Source of the DNA: Acidimicrobiaceae bacterium
Lineage (GTDB): Bacteria; Actinomycetota; Acidimicrobiia; Acidimicrobiales; RAAP-2
Reading direction: 5' to 3'
Assembly (NCBI GenBank): GCA_003169235.1
Contig: PMPX01000214.1
Span: 1 to 38,964 of the forward strand
Length of the DNA stretch: 38,964 bases
The position numbers and the translations under genes are program-made. This document shows, piece after piece, positions 1-8,284 of the stretch; the stretch's first letter is position 1; every line of letters begins with the position of its first letter. Under the pieces are notes generated by a model. That model was not told the origin of the DNA. It saw nothing but the letters and a program-made list of their open reading frames with translations, and made no database searches.

Positions 1-1850
1 ATGATCAGCTTGGCCATGCGGTAGCCGGGAGCGGCCTTGGCGCCGAACAGGAAGGTGCGCGGCACGATCTCCATGTTGGGGTCGCGCTGGATGCGCTTCA
101 AGAGCGTAAGGATGTGCAGGACCTGCAGGTGCTGGCGCTTGTACTCGTGCAACCGCTTGGCCATCACGTCAAACATCGAGTGAGGGTCGACTGCAATGCC
201 GAGCCGGTCCTGAATATAATCCGCCAGCTTGACCTTGTTCTCCAGCTTGACGGCTCTCCACTGATCGTGAAGCTCGCGATCCGCGGCCAGTGGTTCGAGG
301 CGCCGGAGTTTTTCCAGGTCGCGAATCCAGCCCGCGCCGAGCCGGGCGGTGAGCAGCCGGGTAAGCCCTGGATTGGCCAGCACCACCCAGCGGCGAGGCG
401 TAACTCCGTTGGTCTTGTTGGAGAATTTTTCCGGGGAGAGCTCGTAGAAGTCGCGCAGGACTTCGGCCTTCAGCAACTCCGTGTGCAGCGCGGCAACGCC
501 GTTGATGGCGTGGCTGCCGAGTGCCGCCAGGTGGGCCATGCGCACGTATTTCTCGCCGTGCTCATCAACCAGGGAAAGCCGCAGGGCGCGCTCTTCGTCG
601 TTGGGAAACCTCTGCCGCACGTTCTCCAGATGCCGCCGGTTGATCTCGTCGACGATCTCCAGATGCCGCGGAAGCAGACTGCCGAACAGGGCGCGCGGCC
701 ATTGCTCCAGCGCCTCGGGCAGCAGTGTGTGGTTGGTGTAGGAGAGAGTACTCTGCGTCACGTGCCACGCCGCGTCCCACTCCATCCCGTGCTCATCCAC
801 CAGCAGGCGCATCAGCTCGGCCACCGAGATGGCAGGATGCGTGTCGTTCATCTGAATCGCGAAGTTGCGGTGCAGGTCGGCCAGCGGACGGTTGGCGTGC
901 AACTGGATCTTCACGATGTGCTGCAAGCTGCAGGAGACGAAAAAAAACTGCTGGGCCAGGCGCAACTGCTTGCCTTCCGTGAACTCGTCGTTGGGGTAGA
1001 GGATCTTAGAGATATTCTCCGAGGCCACCTTGTCGCGCACCGCGCCGAAGAAGTCGCCGTGGCTGAAAGTCTCGAAGTTGAAGCTCTCCACAGCCTGCGC
1101 CGACCACAGGCGCATGGTGTTGGCGGTGTTGGTGTGGTAGCCCAGAATCGGCGTGTCGTGGGGAACGCCGCGTACCACGTGGCCGGGAACCCAATGCACG
1201 TGCAGGCGGCCATGGGCGTCTCTGTGCCGCTCGGTGTGTCCGCCCAGCTTCACCTCGAAGGCGTCTTCGGGGCGCTCCAGAGCCCAGGGATTGCCCAGCC
1301 GCAGCCACTTGTCGGTCGTCTCCACCTGCCAGCCGTCGCGGATCTGCTGGTCGAAGATGCCGTACTCGTAGCGGATGCCGTAGCCGATGGCGGGTATATC
1401 GAGCGTGGCCAGCGAATCCATAAAGCAGGACGCCAGCCGGCCCAGCCCGCCGTTGCCCAGGCCCGGCTCTTCTTCCTGCTCGATCAGCTTGCCCAGGCTC
1501 AGCCCGAGTTGTGTCATGGCCTGCTCGGCTTCGTCGCGGATGCCTAGATTGACCAGGTTGTTAGCCAGGTGCGGCCCGGTCAGGAACTCGGCCGAAAGGT
1601 AGCAAACCACCCGCACATCCTGGGCCTGGTAATTCGTCACCGTCGAAATCCAGCGCTCCACGATGCGATCGCGCACGGTGTGGGCCAGCGCCATGTAGAG
1701 ATCGTTCACGGTGGCCCGTTCCAGGCTCCGGCCCTGCACAAAAAAGAGGTTGTCGAGGAAGCTGCGGGCCAGCGCCTCGGCGGTCATGGCTGTCTTCTGT
1801 TCCTTCATCGATCCCACTTTCTCCAGTATCGTTACGCGCGCATCGGACAT
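1..1850 (-). CDS. glgP: Glycogen/starch/alpha-glucan phosphorylase, 3'-truncated at window edge
   Basis: Reverse-strand reading from ATG at 1850: MSDARVTILEKVGSMKEQKTAMTAEALARSFLDNLFFVQGRSLERAT..., EPGLGNGGLGRLASCFMDSLATLDIPAIGYGIRYEYGIFDQ, ending ...FGAKAAPGYRMAKLI at base 3. Not in the ORF track because it has no stop inside the window; the 477-aa plus-strand ORF is its antisense. Confidence 0.95.
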   Translation of the reverse strand, partial: MSDARVTILEKVGSMKEQKTAMTAEALARSFLDNLFFVQGRSLERATVNDLYMALAHTVRDRIVERWISTVTNYQAQDVRVVCYLSAEFLTGPHLANNLVNLGIRDEAEQAMTQLGLSLGKLIEQEEEPGLGNGGLGRLASCFMDSLATLDIPAIGYGIRYEYGIFDQQIRDGWQVETTDKWLRLGNPWALERPEDAFEVKLGGHTERHRDAHGRLHVHWVPGHVVRGVPHDTPILGYHTNTANTMRLWSAQAVESFNFETFSHGDFFGAVRDKVASENISKILYPNDEFTEGKQLRLAQQFFFVSCSLQHIVKIQLHANRPLADLHRNFAIQMNDTHPAISVAELMRLLVDEHGMEWDAAWHVTQSTLSYTNHTLLPEALEQWPRALFGSLLPRHLEIVDEINRRHLENVRQRFPNDEERALRLSLVDEHGEKYVRMAHLAALGSHAINGVAALHTELLKAEVLRDFYELSPEKFSNKTNGVTPRRWVVLANPGLTRLLTARLGAGWIRDLEKLRRLEPLAADRELHDQWRAVKLENKVKLADYIQDRLGIAVDPHSMFDVMAKRLHEYKRQHLQVLHILTLLKRIQRDPNMEIVPRTFLFGAKAAPGYRMAKLI

Positions 1851-1978
1851 TGTGATCCTCATTTCTCCAGGGAGGCCGGGACTTTCCCGGATGGAGCGGC
1901 GTACCCAACGATACGGCCTCAGGAGCAGCCTTGGGCATGAAAAATCAAAAAAATGATCTTCCGGATGCTATTTCCAGG

Positions 1979-2008
1979 AAAGCCCGCACTCCATCCTTGC
2001 GGCTTTTT
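1979..2008 (+). terminator. Terminator-like hairpin plus T-tract in the glgP/AKR divergent intergenic region
   Basis: AAAGC(C)CGCA-N9-TGCGGCTTT followed by TT; one bulged C. Position between divergent genes is odd, so function is uncertain. Confidence 0.4.
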
Positions 2009-2126
2009 CCCATCGCAAGGTCGGGATAGCGCCTGAGTTGCGTATACCACCCCGGAACTGCTGCAGAGCCATCTTCCGAATCACCGCACCGCCCTATCCG
2101 CACTAAACTCTAGACAGGAGCACCCC

Positions 2127-3131
2127 ATGGACTACATCAATCTCGGCGACACCGGCCTTCAAGTCTCCCGCATTTGTCTCGGCTGCATGACCTACGGATC
2201 GCCCGCCACCGGCAAAATCCTGCCCGGCCGCCAGTCCTGGGCGCTCAACGAATCCGACAGCCAGCCCTTCTTCCGCCAGGCCCTCGAACTTGGCATCAAT
2301 TTCTGGGACACCGCCAACGTCTACTCCGGCGGCGACAGTGAGATTGTTATCGGCCGGTTTCTCAAGCAGAACAGCATCCGCCGCGAATCGATTGTCCTCG
2401 CCACCAAGGTCTGCAGCCCCATGCGCGAGGAACCCAACGGCCACGGCCTCTCCCGTAAAGCAATCCTGTTCGAGCTCGACGAGAGCCTGAAGCGTCTCCA
2501 GACCGATTACGTGGACCTTTATCAAACGCACCGCTGGGACTACGAAACCCCCATCGAAGAAACCCTCGAAGCCCTGCACGATGCGGTCAAGGCCGGCAAG
2601 GTCCGCTACATCGGCGCATCGTCGATGTACGCCTGGCAATTCGCCAAGGCCCTGTATCTCTCCCGGCTCAACGGCTGGACCCGCTTCGTCTCCATGCAGA
2701 ACCACTACAACCTCCTCTACCGCGAGGAGGAGCGCGAGATGATCCCGCTCTGCCTGGACCAGGGCGTCGGCTGCATCCCGTGGAGCCCTCTGGCCCGTGG
2801 CGTCCTGGCCGGGAACCGAACCCGGGAAGGGGGGCGGCACACGACGCGCTCGAGCACCGACCCGTTCACCGACTACCTCTACGACCAACCAACGGACTTC
2901 GACGTCGTCGACGCCGTGGTCGAGGTGGCGGCGGCGCGTGACGTGGCTCCGGCGCAGGTGGCACTCGCCTGGCTGCTCGCCAAGCCGGGCGTGACGGCGC
3001 CCATCGTCGGGGCGACGAAGAAGAGGCACTTGAAGGACGCGCTCGCCGCCGAGGAGCTCACCTTGAGCGAGGAGGAGATCGCGCTGCTCGAGAAGCCGTA
3101 CGTCGCGCACCCCGTCCTCGGTCACTTCTAG
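2127..3131 (+). CDS. Aldo/keto reductase
   Basis: MDYINLGDTGLQVSRICLGCMTYG...FWDTANVYSGGDSE...LDESLKRLQTDYVDLYQTHRWD...YIGASSMYAWQ...PWSPLARGVLAG; AKR fold motifs. Composition shifts within the gene. Confidence 0.93.
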   Translation: MDYINLGDTGLQVSRICLGCMTYGSPATGKILPGRQSWALNESDSQPFFRQALELGINFWDTANVYSGGDSEIVIGRFLKQNSIRRESIVLATKVCSPMREEPNGHGLSRKAILFELDESLKRLQTDYVDLYQTHRWDYETPIEETLEALHDAVKAGKVRYIGASSMYAWQFAKALYLSRLNGWTRFVSMQNHYNLLYREEEREMIPLCLDQGVGCIPWSPLARGVLAGNRTREGGRHTTRSSTDPFTDYLYDQPTDFDVVDAVVEVAAARDVAPAQVALAWLLAKPGVTAPIVGATKKRHLKDALAAEELTLSEEEIALLEKPYVAHPVLGHF

Positions 3132-3198
3132 GGCGCCACCGGGGCCGTCAACTAGGGTCGGCCGCAGGAGACCGAGTTCGAGAGATCGGAGGGGTGAC

Positions 3199-4746
3199 AT
3201 GCAGGTCGCACTGACGGTGTCCGACTTTCTCAACCGGGCTGCGCTCGTCTACGGGCACCGCGTCGCCGTGGAGGACGAGCCGGACGTGGCGGGCTCGCTC
3301 GGGACACAGACGTACGCCGAGATGGAGGCGCGGGCGCGAGGCCTGGCCCTGGCCCTCGACGACCTGGGGGTCGGGCACGGGGAGCGGGTCGCGATCGTCA
3401 GCCCGAACTCGGGCCGATTTCTCACCTCGTTCTTCGGGGTCAGCGGCTTCGGCCGCATCCTGGTCCCGATCAACTTCCGGCTGACGACCGACGAGATCGG
3501 CTACGTCGTCGGGCACTCCGGGGCGTCTGTGCTCCTGTACGACCCCGAGGTGGCCGACCAGGTCGATGGCATCAAGGTGAGCCACCGGTTCTGCCTGGAC
3601 GGCTCCGACGACGAGGCGTTGTTCGCCCCGGCGCCGCCCGACGCGGCCCCCCGCCCGTGGGAGCCGGACGAGAACGCCACGTGCTCGGTCAACTACACCT
3701 CGGGCACGACCGCCCGGCCGAAGGGTGTGCAGCTCACCCACCGGAACTGCTGGCTCAACGCGACCATGTTCGGGTGGCACACCGGTGTGAGCGATCGCGA
3801 CGTGCTCCTCCACACCTTGCCGATGTTCCACTGCAACGGCTGGGGGATGCCGTACGCCGTGACCGGCATGGGCGGCGCGCACGTCGCGCTGCGCAAGATC
3901 GACGGCGAGGAGATCCTTTCGCGCATCGAGCGCCACGGCGTGACGCTCCTCTGCGCCGCGCCGGCCGTCGTGGCGGCGATCCTCGGCGCAGCGGAGACCC
4001 GGGCCGGCGAGGGACGGGACGTGCCCGGGCGGGGCACGGTACGCATCGTGGTGGCGGGCGCACCCCCGCCGTCCAAGACGATCGAGCGGGTGGAGGCCGA
4101 GCTCGGGTGGGAGTTCATGCAGATCTACGGGCTGACCGAGACGGCGCCGTTGCTCACCATCAACCGGGCACCCTCGGAGTGGGACGACCTCGACGCACCC
4201 TCGCGATCGATGCTGCTCAGCCGCGCCGGCGTCCCTGCCATGGGTGTGCGGATCGAGACCGATGCCGAGGGTGAGGTGCTGGCGCGCGCCAACCACGTCT
4301 TCGCCGGGTACTGGGAGCAGCCGGAGGAGTCGGCGAGGGCGCTCGAGGGCGGTTGGTTCCACACCGGGGACGGGGGCTACCTCGACGGGGCCTACCTGGT
4401 GATCTCGGACCGCAAGAAGGACGTGATCATCACCGGCGGGGAGAACGTGTCGTCCATCGAGGTCGAGGACTGCCTGTACCAGCACAGCGCCGTGGCCGAG
4501 GTGGCGGTGATCGGTGTGCCCGACGAGAAGTGGGGTGAGACGATCAAGGCCCTGGTGGTGGTGCGCGACGGCGAGACGGTCACCGAGGCCGAGCTGATCG
4601 CGCACTGCCGCGACCGGCTGGCCCACTTCAAGGCGCCGACCACGGTCGAGGTGCGCGACGCGCTCGACCGGACGGCCACGGGGAAGCTGCAGAAGTACAA
4701 GCTCCGCCAGCCCTACTGGGCGGGGCGGGAGCGGTCGGTCGGCTAG
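3199..4746 (+). CDS. AMP-dependent acyl-CoA synthetase/ligase
   Basis: YTSGTTARPKGVQLTHRN, MQIYGLTETAP, GWFHTGDGGYLDGAYLVISDRKKDVIITGGENVSSIEVED, TATGKLQKYKLR. Confidence 0.95.
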   Translation: MQVALTVSDFLNRAALVYGHRVAVEDEPDVAGSLGTQTYAEMEARARGLALALDDLGVGHGERVAIVSPNSGRFLTSFFGVSGFGRILVPINFRLTTDEIGYVVGHSGASVLLYDPEVADQVDGIKVSHRFCLDGSDDEALFAPAPPDAAPRPWEPDENATCSVNYTSGTTARPKGVQLTHRNCWLNATMFGWHTGVSDRDVLLHTLPMFHCNGWGMPYAVTGMGGAHVALRKIDGEEILSRIERHGVTLLCAAPAVVAAILGAAETRAGEGRDVPGRGTVRIVVAGAPPPSKTIERVEAELGWEFMQIYGLTETAPLLTINRAPSEWDDLDAPSRSMLLSRAGVPAMGVRIETDAEGEVLARANHVFAGYWEQPEESARALEGGWFHTGDGGYLDGAYLVISDRKKDVIITGGENVSSIEVEDCLYQHSAVAEVAVIGVPDEKWGETIKALVVVRDGETVTEAELIAHCRDRLAHFKAPTTVEVRDALDRTATGKLQKYKLRQPYWAGRERSVG

Positions 4747-5945
4747 CCCCCGGCGGAGGAGTGGCCGCCTGTCGGCGGCACCGGCCTTCGCGAGCGCTCC
4801 TCAATGACGAGATGGCCGCGCCGGTCGAAGGCGGCCGCGACGTCCCCGTCGATGAGCCGGCGCAGGGGGTCGCCCACGATGGTGCGACGCCAACCCGTGT
4901 CGAGGCGGCTGGGCTCGGCCGCGAGCAACTGTGCGATGTCCGCCCGGGTGGCCAGGAGCCCCTGGTCGAAGTCGAGGTCGTCCGCGATCTGGCGCACCAC
5001 GCCCGAGCAGACGGCGACGGCGGCGGCCGGGGCGACTGCGTCGCGTCCCTCGGTGGGCATCCGGATCTGGTCCGGCTGCAGCCCGAGGCCGCGGTTGACC
5101 GCAGCGAGGATCTCGGCCGCTCGACCCTGGGCCAGGTGCCGGCCGTCGACGCCGCGGGCGCGGCGCAGCTCGTCGCCGTTGCGAGGCGGGCGCTGCGAGA
5201 TCGCCATCAGGCCGAGGTCCGACAGGATCATGCGCCGGGGGCGGTTCGTCTCCGCGGCGGTGCGCTCCCGCCAGGCCGCCACCTCCTGGGCGACGCCGCG
5301 GCTTCGGCGCGACATGCCGCGGATGTCGCCGAGCTTCCACCACGCCTCCTCGGGCACGCGGGCCGGAGCGCGATCGCCGAGCACCTGGTCGCACTCGTCG
5401 AGCGCCCAGTCGAGGCGACCGAGGGCGCGGAGCCGTTCCGTCAGCACGAGCCGCAGCTCCAACAGGTGGGCGACGTCGTTGACGGCATAGGAGACCTGCC
5501 GGTCCGAGATCGGGCGCTCCAGCCAGTCCGACAGTCGGTCGGCCTTGGGCAGGGAGACGCCCAGCATCTGGTCGACCAGTCGCGAGAGCGAGGGTGAGGA
5601 CATCCCGAGGAAGCCGGCAACGATCTGGGTGTCGAACACGGTGGCCGGGACGGTGCCGCAGGCGGCCATCAGCACATCGAGGTCCTGCGAGGCGGCATGG
5701 ACCACCGCCGTGCCCGGTCCCCCGAAGACCTCGGCCAGGGGGGCGGGGTCGACCGCCAGCGGGTCGACGAGCGCCACCTTGTCGGCCCAGGCGATCTGAA
5801 TGAGCGCCAGGTCGGGGACGTAGGTCTTCTCCGTGTGGAACTCGGTGTCGAAGCCGTAGAACTCCTCGGTGACGAGGTCGGCCACGAGGGAACGGAGGCC
5901 GGCGGTGTCGACCACCATGGTCGCCGGCTCGGTCTGCGGGGTCAC
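4743..5945 (-). CDS. rnd: Ribonuclease D (3'-5' exonuclease with HRDC-like C-terminus)
   Basis: FYGFDTEFHTEKTYVPDLALIQIAW, VHAASQDLDVL, VFDTQIVAGFLG, VSYAVNDVAHLLELR; DEDD exonuclease motifs. Confidence 0.92.
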   Translation of the reverse strand: MTPQTEPATMVVDTAGLRSLVADLVTEEFYGFDTEFHTEKTYVPDLALIQIAWADKVALVDPLAVDPAPLAEVFGGPGTAVVHAASQDLDVLMAACGTVPATVFDTQIVAGFLGMSSPSLSRLVDQMLGVSLPKADRLSDWLERPISDRQVSYAVNDVAHLLELRLVLTERLRALGRLDWALDECDQVLGDRAPARVPEEAWWKLGDIRGMSRRSRGVAQEVAAWRERTAAETNRPRRMILSDLGLMAISQRPPRNGDELRRARGVDGRHLAQGRAAEILAAVNRGLGLQPDQIRMPTEGRDAVAPAAAVAVCSGVVRQIADDLDFDQGLLATRADIAQLLAAEPSRLDTGWRRTIVGDPLRRLIDGDVAAAFDRRGHLVIEERSRRPVPPTGGHSSAGG

Positions 5946-6212
5946 GAAGGCGTCACCATGTCGTCGCGCTGGGGCAGAGGTCGGGCGCGGTCGTCGTCGC
6001 GGTGGGAGGAGGTGGGTGAAGGTGCAAGGCCAGCGGCGAGGCTAGCGCGGGTCGGTGACGCCGCCCGGCGCCGGTCGGGCTCGTGATCACTGCACCCTTT
6101 TCGCAACCGTCCTGCAGTCTTTTCCAGGCCTGCATTTCACCCTCCGGGAGTAAACTTGACGCTCTACCGAGAACGTTTTTCGGTGCGCGACCGGGCGTTC
6201 GGCCCAGGTCAC

Positions 6213-6227
6213 GAGACTTCTGGCTCT
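6213..6227 (+). promoter_or_regulatory. DosR-like operator candidate GAGACTTCTGGCTCT
   Basis: Matches RRGASTWYYGGCYCT shared by four sites; ends 54 nt upstream of the GTG at 6282. 13/15 identical to the site upstream of the WS/DGAT genes. Confidence 0.5.
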
Positions 6228-6281
6228 GGTTCAGACGGGACCGTTCCGATAACAGTGAAAAGTCGGATCGGAGGGGGAACT

Positions 6282-6947
6282 GTGAAGAAGGCGAAGGGAC
6301 AACGTGGTGGCGAGACCGCCGGCACCGACCGGGTCCCCGCCGACGCCGCCGGACCGGCCGCCGCGGAGTCGTCGCGGGGCGGGTCGGCGAGGACCGTGGA
6401 GTCGATGCTGGAGGAGTTCGGCGCGGTCGGGGACGGAGTGCCGGGACGGCGTGCGCCGGGCACGGGCAAGTACGACCAGCTCTGGCAGCTCTCCATGGCC
6501 GACCCGCACACGGGACTGGCGAACCAGCTCCTGCTGCTCGACCGCCTCACCCAGGCCCTGACGCGCCGCCGGCGCCACGGCGGCGAAGTGGTGGTCTGCC
6601 ATATCGGCCTGGACAACCTGGCGGAGATCAACGTGGACCTGGGGTACACCACGGGCAACGCCGTCCTGTGCGAGGCGTCCCGCCGCCTGGTGTCGATCCT
6701 GCGCAGCGAGGACACGGTGGGCCGGGTGGGCTCGAGCGAGCTCGTGGTCGTGCTCACCGTCAGCGACGAGCAGGCGGTCGGGCCGCTCATGCGCCGGATA
6801 CAGCACACGCTCGACGAGCCGGTCATCGTGGGCGTGAGCGACATTCGCGTCCATTCCTCGCTGGGCGTCGCGATCGCAGAGGACACCGAGTCCGCCGAGG
6901 ACGTGCTGGCGCGAGCGGATCGCTCGACGCGCGTCGCCAAGCGCTGA
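6282..6947 (+). CDS. Degenerate GGDEF-domain protein
   Basis: GTG start after ribosome-binding-like GGAGGGGG. DPHTGLANQLLLLDRLTQAL (DxLTGLxN-like), LGYTTGNAVLCEASRRL, then GRVGSSELVVVL where RxGGDEF is expected. Confidence 0.85.
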   Translation: MKKAKGQRGGETAGTDRVPADAAGPAAAESSRGGSARTVESMLEEFGAVGDGVPGRRAPGTGKYDQLWQLSMADPHTGLANQLLLLDRLTQALTRRRRHGGEVVVCHIGLDNLAEINVDLGYTTGNAVLCEASRRLVSILRSEDTVGRVGSSELVVVLTVSDEQAVGPLMRRIQHTLDEPVIVGVSDIRVHSSLGVAIAEDTESAEDVLARADRSTRVAKR

Positions 6948-7075
6948 CCGCACCGCTCCCTCCCGACACCCGCCACGACCCCGGGAACCGGTCGTCGTCG
7001 TGGACAAACCAGCAGCGTACGGTCCATGTTCGCCGCCCGGGCACGCTCGGGCACGCTGGGGCGTGGCGTGCGATA

Positions 7076-7090
7076 GGGAGTATCGGCCCT
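7076..7090 (+). promoter_or_regulatory. DosR-like operator candidate, box 1 GGGAGTATCGGCCCT
   Basis: Fits RRGASTWYYGGCYCT; directly repeated at 7100; ends 52 nt upstream of ATG 7143. Confidence 0.5.
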
Positions 7091-7099
7091 AGACAAAAC

Positions 7100-7114
7100 A
7101 GGAGTATCGGCTCT
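7100..7114 (+). promoter_or_regulatory. DosR-like operator candidate, box 2 AGGAGTATCGGCTCT
   Basis: Direct repeat of box 1 at a 24-bp offset. Confidence 0.5.
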
Positions 7115-7142
7115 ACTCCGCTCGCCCAATTCCAGCAAAATT

Positions 7143-7490
7143 ATGTTTGCGATGTCGATGTACAGCGAATTACTGGTGGGCCTGTGTTCCGAAGTGGAGC
7201 CCCTGCCCCTGCCCTCGTCGAGCGACGAGCTCGTCGTGGTGCTCCTGCAGCGCCGGCGCCAGCTCACCGGAAACGGCCACGACAGGAGCCACATCATGGC
7301 CGAGGACCTGGCGCTCGAGCTCGATCACGACCGCATGCTGTTGCGGCTGTGCACGGCGCTGGGCATAGAGAGCGACCCGACCTGGTTCGCCAACCCCCTG
7401 GCCGAACGCGAGCGCCTGGAGGAGCTCCTGCGCACCGTGGGGGTCGATTTCCGCACGCTGGACGACCATCGCCGGGCGACGGTGGCCTGA
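7143..7490 (+). CDS. Hypothetical protein (115 aa), adjacent to DevR-like regulator
   Basis: Coherent ORF ...IMAEDLALELDHDRMLLRLCTALGIESDPTWFANPLAERERLEELLRTVGVDFRTL...; preceded by tandem operator-like boxes; start codon uncertain (ATGs in tandem). Confidence 0.65.
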   Translation: MFAMSMYSELLVGLCSEVEPLPLPSSSDELVVVLLQRRRQLTGNGHDRSHIMAEDLALELDHDRMLLRLCTALGIESDPTWFANPLAERERLEELLRTVGVDFRTLDDHRRATVA

Positions 7491-7515
7491 CACCGACGGT
7501 CGGGCGCCGAGGTGG

Positions 7516-8187
7516 TCAGGCGTTGGGGTTCGTACCCTTGGGGTTCGTACCCTTGCGCTCCGCGAGGACGGCGGCGTACACCGCGGCCTCGGTCCGGCGG
7601 CGCATGCCGAGCTTCGACAGGAGGCTCGAGACGTAGTTCTTCACCGTGGCCTCGGCCAGGAAGAGCTGCTCGGCGATCTGGCGGTTCGACTGGCCCTGGG
7701 CGATCAGCTCCAGGACCTTGCGCTCCTGGGGAGTCAGCACGGTCAGGCGCGACTCGGCCTCCTGGTCCTTGCGGAGTCGGTCGAACAATTCTTGCGTCAG
7801 CATCGGATCGAGCAGGGACATCCCCTGGCTGACCCGCCTGATGTCGCCGAGCAGGTCGCCGCTGCCCACCTCCTTGAGCACGTAGCCCGACGCCCCCGCC
7901 ATGATGGACGAGAACAGCGCGTCGTCGTCGGAATAGGACGTGAGCATCAGGCACCGGACCTGGGGAGAGGTGGACTGGATCTCCCTGCAGACCTCGATCC
8001 CGTTGCCGTCGGGAAGGCGGACGTCGAGGATGGCCACGTCCGGCTCGAGGTCGCGTATCAGCGTCAGGCCCTGCTCCGCGGTGCCCGCCTCGCCGACGAC
8101 CTCCATGTCGTCTTCGGCCTCGAGCAGCGTATGCAGGCCTGTCCTCACCAGCTCGTGATCGTCGAGGACGAAGACCCTGATCGCCAT
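7516..8187 (-). CDS. NarL/LuxR-family response regulator, DevR/DosR-like
   Basis: From ATG 8187: MAIRVFVLDDHELVRTGLHTLLEAEDDMEVVGEAGTAEQGL...PDVAILDVRLPDGNGIEVCREI; HTH LTPQERKVLELIAQGQSNRQIAEQLFLAEATVKNYVSSLLSKLGM. The ORF-track start at 8616 is an over-extension. Confidence 0.95.
   Translation of the reverse strand: MAIRVFVLDDHELVRTGLHTLLEAEDDMEVVGEAGTAEQGLTLIRDLEPDVAILDVRLPDGNGIEVCREIQSTSPQVRCLMLTSYSDDDALFSSIMAGASGYVLKEVGSGDLLGDIRRVSQGMSLLDPMLTQELFDRLRKDQEAESRLTVLTPQERKVLELIAQGQSNRQIAEQLFLAEATVKNYVSSLLSKLGMRRRTEAAVYAAVLAERKGTNPKGTNPNA
7523..7552. repeat. Perfect 15-bp tandem duplication TTGGGGTTCGTACCC x2
   Basis: 7523-7537 and 7538-7552 identical; encodes KGTNPKGTNP at the C-terminus of the response regulator. 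Confidence 0.95.
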
Positions 8188-8284
8188 CTGGCCAATACTG
8201 CCACGCGACGAACGGAGGACCAGAAAGGCCGGAGCGCCGAGGCGGGCGCGCCGTGCGCCGTACTCGGCTCTATCCTGGCGCGTC

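Noticed and set aside
114-1547. 477-aa plus-strand ORF
   Set aside because: Antisense of glgP; no coherent domain, while the reverse strand encodes a canonical phosphorylase.
6083-7636. 517-aa plus-strand ORF
   Set aside because: Out of frame with the GGDEF gene, Arg/Gly/Pro-rich without domain signatures; spans intergenic regulatory boxes.
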